A stretch of 5,505 nucleotides of DNA. It comes from Clostridiaceae bacterium UBA4839 (GTDB taxonomy: Bacteria > Bacillota > Clostridia > Clostridiales > Caloramatoraceae). Below the pieces are notes generated by a model that made no database searches, had not been told where the DNA came from, and saw only the letters and a list, made by a program, of their open reading frames with translations. The number at the start of each line of letters is the position of its first letter. Within the stretch, counting starts at the first letter, position 1. The stretch spans positions 1 to 5,505 of the forward strand of contig DHEX01000047.1 in assembly GCA_002400085.1 (NCBI GenBank), written 5' to 3'. Shown here piece by piece: positions 1 through 4,414 of this stretch. A program made the position numbers and the translations under genes.

Positions 1-1111
1 TTACAATCTGTTCAAGTGCCTGTGTCGGAATATTTTCATCCCTAAATGAAGAGAATCCGTTTTCAGTCATAATGTCTTTAATTTGTTCTTTTACTTCTTT
101 TGACTGAACAGAGAATTTATCTTGAATTTCAGAAATCAGTTTTACATTTACCACTTTATCTACTTTTGTAGCTTTTCGATTTTCAATATATTTTTCTACT
201 TCCTTTTCCTTGTTCTTAGCTTCTTTTGCCTCCTCCTTTTTGCTCTCGTCTACTGTCTTTTCCCCTTTGCTATGCTCTGCCATAATAGCGTCATTAATTG
301 CCTTAATCAAAGCATCGGAATCCATAGGAATATTATCTACAATATCGGCAAAGCGAGACTTAGAATCAATACTGTAGTTATCATCACGGAAAGAAATTCG
401 CCGTGATTCTTCTGCTACCTTGCGCTTAACAATATCCTGTTTAGTGGCAATATTCTTTTTCCCTGTCTTTTCTTTTACAATCTTTCTATCAACATAAGCT
501 ACACCTAGAAAATCCAACTTAGTTTTAATTGCATTGAAATACTTCTGACTCATATTAGTGGTCAAGATAGAATAAGATTCTCCTGTTGCCGCATCATCAA
601 TCTCTTTATTCTTTACATGACCAATCATGATGAATGAAACTCCAACCTTTTTGAGTTCCCACAACTTATCAAGAATAATTTCACTTACCTTATCCATACC
701 TTTGCCAAAACCACCAAATGCAGCATTAATAGAGTCAACTCTTTTATCTGGATTGGCGCGATTATGCATACGGACAACTTCTGGTTCTGCAATTTCTACA
801 AGCTGATCATATGTATCAAGTCCAATTACCTTCAAATCTTTATAATCAGTAGTCTTATTTTCAATTACATCATCAACAAAATCAGAAAATGTGTCCCAAT
901 CTGGAATTTCAGCAGAAACAATTCCATTAATAGCTTTATGGCCATCTTCTTTGCCAATGTCTAGCATAATATAACCATCATCACCAACAAGCTTTTCACA
1001 AAATTCCTTAATCGTTGTAGACTTACCAATACCACTTTCGCCAATCAATCCGATATTATAAGCAAGTGGATTAATTTTAATCTCAACTTTTTTACCATAT
1101 TTTCTACTCAA
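1..1111 (-). CDS. Phage P-loop ATPase, AAA_24/Sak4-like recombination protein (C-terminus runs off the window)
   Basis: A single open frame of 370 codons runs from 1111 to the left edge without a stop, so the C-terminus is missing. The start is TTG at 1111, nine bases after AGGAG (1125-1121). An in-frame TAA lies upstream, and the first internal Met falls after the Walker A motif, so no later start is possible. Residues 24-31 are GESGIGKS, a Walker A loop. Residues 93-104 (LKVIGLDTYDQL) look like Walker B, with Asp99. Residues 160-170 (FIMIGHVKNKE) fit the conserved strand and His seen downstream in phage AAA_24 ATPases. A Lys/Glu-rich linker at about 285-310 leads to a helical region reaching the edge. 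Related phage proteins (Sak4 type) are RecA-core ATPases that assist single-strand annealing with a cognate SSB. The neighbour upstream could be that SSB. The ATPase family is clear; the annealing role is inferred. Confidence 0.9.
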   Translation of the reverse strand, partial: MSRKYGKKVEIKINPLAYNIGLIGESGIGKSTTIKEFCEKLVGDDGYIMLDIGKEDGHKAINGIVSAEIPDWDTFSDFVDDVIENKTTDYKDLKVIGLDTYDQLVEIAEPEVVRMHNRANPDKRVDSINAAFGGFGKGMDKVSEIILDKLWELKKVGVSFIMIGHVKNKEIDDAATGESYSILTTNMSQKYFNAIKTKLDFLGVAYVDRKIVKEKTGKKNIATKQDIVKRKVAEESRRISFRDDNYSIDSKSRFADIVDNIPMDSDALIKAINDAIMAEHSKGEKTVDESKKEEAKEAKNKEKEVEKYIENRKATKVDKVVNVKLISEIQDKFSVQSKEVKEQIKDIMTENGFSSFRDENIPTQALEQIV

Positions 1112-1141
1112 TACACATTTCTCCTTTTATTTTTAATATTT
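1104..1141 (-). promoter_or_regulatory. Translation initiation region of the ATPase gene, repeat copy A
   Basis: It reads AATATTAAAA, three bases, AAAGGAG, then ATG at 1118 and TTG at 1111. The ATG is only two bases from AGGAG and opens a four-codon frame (M-C-I-E, stop TAG at 1106-1104). The TTG sits nine bases from AGGAG and opens the ATPase gene in another frame. The stretch matches 2260-2297 at 33 of 38 positions by hand alignment, with no gap. Confidence 0.75.
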
Positions 1142-1151
1142 TAACAATACA

Positions 1152-2267
1152 TTAGAACAAAGAACTTTCATCTAAATCTGATTCATCAATTTGTTTGGAT
1201 TCTAATTTTTTCTCATTTTTAGATTCTTTACTTGCCTTTACAACATCATCAATCTTTTCATCTTTAATTGGTACATAAATATTATCCTCAAACTCACGTT
1301 CATTGAAATCTGATTGTAACATTCCGTCAACAAAATTACCAGTTAGTTTAGGCAAAAACAATCTAAATTCTTTAATATTTGAACCAAAAATTGAACCTCT
1401 CGGTCTAAAATCATCAACTACTTTAAGTCCAAGTTCAACTTGTTCATGCTGTGCATTAGTCAACATTGATTCATCAAATGGCTTTTCTTCTGCTCCATTA
1501 ATCATTACAATTTCCCACGGAATATGCATAATTTTTTTATTTTTAATATCAAGATATTTCATCTTGTATTCATATAATTTTTTCTGCTTTTCATTATCCA
1601 TATCATAAACAGAAGCATTAAAAACAAAATCCATTGGTACAAATTTTAAACCATTATCCTTATCAATATACTGATTAAGATAACCGTTCAAATATCCTTT
1701 ACCGGAATCTTTCATATCTGCTTTATCAAATGACTCATTGTTATAATAAATATCCATTAGCAAACCAAGTCTATTATGGCGATCATCATCATCTGCAACA
1801 CCATAAACATTTTCAATACTGAAATGGTTATAGAATTTATCTTTGTATGGATTACGATTAAACTGTCCAGTAACATATACTCGACCTTTATATTTTGGCA
1901 ACCATTCATGCAAAAACTCAATCATATCATACTGGGTGATAAAATCATTTCTACCACCGTATTCATCACCGAGATTAACAGTAAACTTCTTGTAGTTTGC
2001 AACCTGTTTAACAGTTTCTTCATCAAAACGGTCATCCCAAGGAACTTCAATCTTTTCATTGTCCGTTGACATTGTTTTGATAGTATCATTCTGCGAACCA
2101 AAGGCTTCAACAAAACCCATATTATGGTCTGATTCTTTAATTCCGAAATTCAAACGTGCGGACTGGCCTCTCTCATTTTTGAAAATCTGATAGAATGGTT
2201 GTTTTGCCTTTTCGTTTGGCAAGAACAATTCTCCCATAAAATGAAATGTATTACGATAGCTACTCAA
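1152..2267 (-). CDS. Putative phage single-stranded-DNA-binding protein with acidic C-terminal tail
   Basis: This 371-residue protein starts at TTG 2267, nine bases after AGGAG (2281-2277). I do not recognise a characterised homolog with certainty, but it resembles large phage proteins encoded beside AAA_24 ATPases. Residues 128-157 (GRVYVTGQFN to NVYGV) alternate beta strands around a V-x-G and a YKDKFY turn, as in an OB fold. A low-complexity charged linker at about 335-360 precedes an acidic tail, DESDLDESSLF, ending in a hydrophobic residue. That is the layout of SSB and gp32-type proteins, whose tails recruit partner enzymes. The protein is rich in Asp, Tyr and Asn. It lies 40 bases upstream of the ATPase gene and shares its unusual start region, suggesting matched expression. 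ssDNA binding is inferred from tail, position and fold pattern. A structural or scaffold role in replication remains possible. Confidence 0.85.
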   Translation of the reverse strand: MSSYRNTFHFMGELFLPNEKAKQPFYQIFKNERGQSARLNFGIKESDHNMGFVEAFGSQNDTIKTMSTDNEKIEVPWDDRFDEETVKQVANYKKFTVNLGDEYGGRNDFITQYDMIEFLHEWLPKYKGRVYVTGQFNRNPYKDKFYNHFSIENVYGVADDDDRHNRLGLLMDIYYNNESFDKADMKDSGKGYLNGYLNQYIDKDNGLKFVPMDFVFNASVYDMDNEKQKKLYEYKMKYLDIKNKKIMHIPWEIVMINGAEEKPFDESMLTNAQHEQVELGLKVVDDFRPRGSIFGSNIKEFRLFLPKLTGNFVDGMLQSDFNEREFEDNIYVPIKDEKIDDVVKASKESKNEKKLESKQIDESDLDESSLF

Positions 2268-2297
2268 TAATCATTACTCCTTTGAATTTTAATATTT
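2260..2297 (-). promoter_or_regulatory. Translation initiation region of the putative SSB gene, repeat copy B
   Basis: The architecture is identical to 1104-1141: AATATTAAAA, AAAGGAG, an ATG at 2274 two bases after AGGAG, and the real TTG start at 2267 nine bases after it. The out-of-frame ATG gives M-I-I-E and stops at TAG 2262-2260, two codons past the TTG. The five mismatches to copy A fall in spacer positions, while AATATTAAAA, AAAGGAG, AATG and TATTGAGTAG are kept. Confidence 0.75.
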
Positions 2298-2310
2298 ATA
2301 TGTAAACAAC

Positions 2311-2508
2311 TTAATGTTGATTGCAATTTGGACAGGAACTTGGTGTAAACCAATTATATCCTTCAAATTCTTTTCCACAATAGCAACAAACCGTTCTTTG
2401 TGGCTTTTCAATCTCAATATAGCCACAATTTTTATTGCTACAAGTATATGTATGAGTCGATAAACAATAATTCAACGTGTCTTTACCACATTTAGGACAT
2501 TCAAACAT
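2311..2508 (-). CDS. Small double zinc-ribbon protein
   Basis: This 65-residue protein starts at ATG 2508. Its cysteines form two zinc-ribbon units. The first uses C4-x2-C7 (CPKCG) with C23-x4-C28 (CSNKNC). The second uses C41-x2-C44 (CCYCGKEF) with C59-x2-C62 (CPNC). Such ribbons bind one zinc each and usually contact nucleic acid or a protein partner. Small ones are common in phage early regions, and no catalytic site is visible. The purine-rich GAGGAAG 10-12 bases before ATG is a weak, distant ribosome site. The first eight bases overlap the end of the upstream small gene, so translation is probably coupled to it. The zinc-ribbon nature is directly visible; the cellular role is unknown. 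Confidence 0.85.
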   Translation of the reverse strand: MFECPKCGKDTLNYCLSTHTYTCSNKNCGYIEIEKPQRTVCCYCGKEFEGYNWFTPSSCPNCNQH

Positions 2509-2644
2509 CTTTATTATCTTCCTCTTTTTCTTTATTAATTTTCTCTAAATCCTCACAAAATTTAACAACTCCCTTAATCCTTTCTTCTGGTTCTAGCCCT
2601 TCATTATTTAATAATTTTACGATTGTTGAAGATAAAAATTTCAC
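2501..2644 (-). CDS. Small charged protein of 47 residues, function unknown
   Basis: The frame runs from GTG 2644 to TGA 2503-2501. It opens with KFLSSTIVKLLNNEGLEPEE, continues with a predicted helix (RIKGVVKFCEDLEKINKEK) and ends in an acidic stretch, EEDNKDV. The composition looks like a real coding sequence rather than chance AT-rich reading. It overlaps the zinc-ribbon start by eight bases. The start is the uncertain part. An in-frame TAA lies just upstream, and GTG shares its first base with the last G of AGGAG (2648-2644), so that site cannot serve it directly. Instead GTG overlaps the TGA of the short frame at 2688-2641 as GTGA, a usual arrangement for reinitiation. I do not recognise the family. 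Confidence 0.6.
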   Translation of the reverse strand: MKFLSSTIVKLLNNEGLEPEERIKGVVKFCEDLEKINKEKEEDNKDV

Positions 2645-2688
2645 TCCTTATGTAAAACGTACTTATTTGTATTTCTTTTACTTATCAA
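2641..2688 (-). CDS. Possible 15-codon leader peptide coupled to the next gene
   Basis: TTG at 2688 follows AAGGAG (2698-2693) at four bases and opens M-I-S-K-R-N-T-N-K-Y-V-L-H-K-E, ending at TGA 2643-2641. That stop overlaps the GTG of the 47-residue gene in the form GTGA. The peptide is strongly basic. The TATTGATAAG context resembles the TATTGAGTAG context of the two TTG-started genes downstream. It may serve only to bring ribosomes to the GTG, or it may be the remnant of a lost gene start. Too short to be sure. Confidence 0.3.
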   Translation of the reverse strand: MISKRNTNKYVLHKE

Positions 2689-2692
2689 TAAA

Positions 2693-2715
2693 CTCCTTCT
2701 TTCTCAAAATCAAAT
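2693..2715 (-). promoter_or_regulatory. Leader with ATTTGAT box and AAGGAG ribosome site, copy 3
   Basis: ATTTGAT at 2715-2709 lies 11 bases before AGGAG (2697-2693), ahead of the possible leader peptide. The same box precedes both methyltransferase genes at 9-10 bases from AGGAG (3578-3584 and 4380-4386). Confidence 0.4.
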
Positions 2716-2739
2716 CATAATTTCATCTTGTCTAATGTT

Positions 2740-3552
2740 TTATGCTGTTATTTTAATATTATTTACTTCATAGTTAGTAACAATAATTTCCTTATAAGAT
2801 TTGCTACTGTCAGATGTACACCCAATCGAATAATGAACATCATTTGGCATAATATAAAATTCCTTAAATTTATCTTCAAAACCACTGTTTAATGTTAAAA
2901 TAAATTTACCCTTTATATTTCTGCATTGATTAAGCAATTCATTATAATCAAACGATGAAATTCCATTATATTTTCCACTTTTGCAATTATACGGTGGGTC
3001 AAGAAAAAACAATGAATTAATATTATCAAATTTTTTAATTAATTTATGATAGTCATCGTTTTCAATATATGTATATTTAAGTCTATCATGTGCTTTTTGT
3101 ATTTTATTAAAATTCCAAAATCCACTTTGTACAAATACATCTTTGCTTATTGCAAATGGACTATTACATTTACCTTTAGAATTATACCTGACAAGTCCAC
3201 CAAACGCATTTTGATTAACATAATAAAATCTAAATGCTCTTTCTAATGGAGACAAAGAATTATCAGACATTGTATCCCTATATTGTAAAAATAACTCTCT
3301 GCTAATTAAAACATTTTCAAAACGCTTCTTAAATTCTTCTTCTTGTGTTCTAATTACTTCATAAAAATTAATTAAATCCCCATTAACATCATTAATTATT
3401 TCTACTTTTGATGGGGTCTTAGCAAAGTATACCCATCCACCACCAAAAAATGGTTCTATGTATGTTTTATGTTCTGGCATAATAGACAATATTGTTTTAA
3501 CTGAATTACTCTTACCACCCATCCATTTAATGGGGCTTTTAATATATTCTAT
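2740..3552 (-). CDS. D12-class (Dam-like) N6-adenine DNA methyltransferase
   Basis: It transfers a methyl group from S-adenosylmethionine to adenine N6 in DNA. Counting from ATG 3522, YIEPFFGGGWVYF (21-33) is motif I for the cofactor, RFYYVNQNAFGG (98-109) is a typical D12 segment, and LDPPY (174-178) is catalytic motif IV. The family needs a K-W-x-G-G-K element at the N-terminus. The sequence supplies it as KSPIKWMGGK only if translation starts before 3522. No ATG, GTG or TTG exists between that ATG and the in-frame TAG at 3561-3559. I place the start at ATA 3552, ten bases after AGGAG (3567-3563); ATT 3558 is the alternative. From there it is 270 residues, normal for the family. It lies about 30 bases after the other methyltransferase, with no restriction enzyme visible, so it is probably an orphan phage enzyme. 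The recognition site cannot be read from sequence; GATC is only the family's best-known target. Confidence 0.88.
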   Translation of the reverse strand: MEYIKSPIKWMGGKSNSVKTILSIMPEHKTYIEPFFGGGWVYFAKTPSKVEIINDVNGDLINFYEVIRTQEEEFKKRFENVLISRELFLQYRDTMSDNSLSPLERAFRFYYVNQNAFGGLVRYNSKGKCNSPFAISKDVFVQSGFWNFNKIQKAHDRLKYTYIENDDYHKLIKKFDNINSLFFLDPPYNCKSGKYNGISSFDYNELLNQCRNIKGKFILTLNSGFEDKFKEFYIMPNDVHYSIGCTSDSSKSYKEIIVTNYEVNNIKITA

Positions 3553-3562
3553 ATTAATCTAT

Positions 3563-3595
3563 CTCCTTTTCTTTCGAATCAAATTATAGTTTTAT
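3563..3595 (-). promoter_or_regulatory. Leader of the D12 methyltransferase, ATAAAAC and ATTTGAT boxes plus AGGAG
   Basis: ATAAAAC (3595-3589), four bases, ATTTGAT (3584-3578), ten bases, AGGAG (3567-3563). The first box lies inside the last codons of the preceding methyltransferase, and its stop codon falls between and on the boxes. The same order and nearly the same spacing occur at 4366-4397. Confidence 0.5.
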
Positions 3596-4357
3596 GTTAC
3601 GAATTCTTGGTTTAATAATATTATCTATGTAATCCTTACTTGTTTCTGTTGCTATCCATTTTCTATTGTTTTGAATACAAGCTACAATTTCTGAACCACT
3701 ACCTGCAAACGTTATATAAATCAAATCATCTTTATTAGAACTTGCTTTAACAATACGATTACATATAGATAATGGTTTTTGTGATGGATGATTTACTTTT
3801 TCTGGTGAATTATATGTAATATATGAATCACTCCATACATTTGATGGATTTACAAATGATTGTTCTTTGCTTTTTCTTCCTTTTAAGTTATATTCATATC
3901 TCTTCCATGAATTTCTTTTCATTACTCTACAATCATCATCTAATCCAATTAGTACATCGCCTAAATTAAAAATAGGATGGTCTGTTAAAGTCAAATACAA
4001 TAAGTCTTCCTTTTGGCTAGACCAATTATTACGTTCTCTGCCGCCACCCCTCATCCATGTAATTAAGTTTCTAATAATAAATCCTTGCTGCTTAGAGATA
4101 TATCCTAATGTACAAATATTATCAAACCAATTCCAAATATAAATACTCCCATTTAATTTAAGTATTCTTTTAAATTCAGAAATCCATTGTTTACACCAAT
4201 CAAAATATTCATCTTCTGATTTCCATTGATTATCCCAATTATTTTTTAATATGTGATAATATGGTGGATCAGCAATAATTAAATCAACACTATTGTCTGG
4301 TAATGACCGCATATATACTATGCAATCTTTATTGTAAATTCTATTTAGTTCTAATAT
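3584..4357 (-). CDS. Beta-type N6-adenine/N4-cytosine DNA methyltransferase
   Basis: This matches the N6_N4_Mtase family, in which the catalytic motif precedes the cofactor motif. Counting from ATG 4312, NSVDLIIADPPYY (7-19) carries DPPY, HPSQKP precedes the final third, and FAGSG (202-206) is the cofactor loop. The usual D-P-F-x-G-S-G reads I-T-F-A-G-S-G here, so the conserved Asp is missing and activity may be altered. Upstream of ATG 4312 the frame continues as LELNRIYNKDCIVYMRSLPD, the standard opening of this family, so the true start is earlier. No ATG, GTG or TTG is available there. ATA 4357, eight bases after AGGAG (4370-4366), fits best; ATA 4360 and TTA 4354 are alternatives. An ATG at 4365 abuts AGGAG and stops after two codons. 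From ATA the protein has 257 residues. Followed directly by the D12 methyltransferase, without a nuclease gene. Likely phage self-modification. Confidence 0.9.
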   Translation of the reverse strand: MLELNRIYNKDCIVYMRSLPDNSVDLIIADPPYYHILKNNWDNQWKSEDEYFDWCKQWISEFKRILKLNGSIYIWNWFDNICTLGYISKQQGFIIRNLITWMRGGGRERNNWSSQKEDLLYLTLTDHPIFNLGDVLIGLDDDCRVMKRNSWKRYEYNLKGRKSKEQSFVNPSNVWSDSYITYNSPEKVNHPSQKPLSICNRIVKASSNKDDLIYITFAGSGSEIVACIQNNRKWIATETSKDYIDNIIKPRIRNIKL

Positions 4358-4365
4358 TATCCCAT

Positions 4366-4397
4366 CTCCTTTTTATAGTATCAAATTGCTGTTTTAT
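4366..4397 (-). promoter_or_regulatory. Leader of the beta-type methyltransferase, ATAAAAC and ATTTGAT boxes plus AGGAG
   Basis: ATAAAAC (4397-4391), four bases, ATTTGAT (4386-4380), nine bases, AAAAAGGAG ending at 4366. It parallels 3563-3595. The AATATTAAAA decamer (4411-4402) sits just upstream, next to the stop of the preceding gene. No convincing -35/-10 pair was found, so this is read as a translational leader. Confidence 0.5.
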
Positions 4398-4414
4398 TCT
4401 GTTTTAATATTTTA

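Larger units (their letters stand above)
1131..4411 (-). repeat. Dispersed AATATTAAAA decamer at gene junctions, four copies
   Basis: Exact minus-strand copies at 1140-1131, 2296-2287, 2760-2751 and 4411-4402; the span given here only encloses them. All have the same orientation and each lies within about 45 bases of a gene end. Two are 6 bases upstream of AGGAG; the other two sit at the 3' ends of the D12 methyltransferase and the nucleotidyltransferase-like gene. Low GC content makes chance copies possible, but their placement is not random. Confidence 0.4.

Noticed and set aside
122..2069. Several plus-strand open frames of 60-100 codons opposite the ATPase and SSB-like genes
   Set aside because: They are rich in Ile, Phe, Asn and Cys, have no ribosome sites and lie antisense to clearly coding frames; they are antisense artefacts.
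1922..2113. A 63-residue minus-strand frame inside the SSB-like gene
   Set aside because: Fully contained in the larger gene in another frame, with no ribosome site or recognisable motif.
2645..2739. A rho-independent terminator or riboswitch between the D12 methyltransferase and the small genes
   Set aside because: No GC-rich stem followed by a T-run and no recognisable aptamer pattern were seen; the next ribosome site follows closely, which fits a continuous operon.
3570..3600. TATAAT at the end of the beta-type methyltransferase as a -10 promoter box
   Set aside because: No acceptable -35 element lies about 17 bases upstream, and the hexamer is common in DNA of this composition.
4355..4365. 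ATG at 4365 as the methyltransferase start
   Set aside because: It abuts AGGAG with no spacing, is in the wrong frame and stops after two codons.
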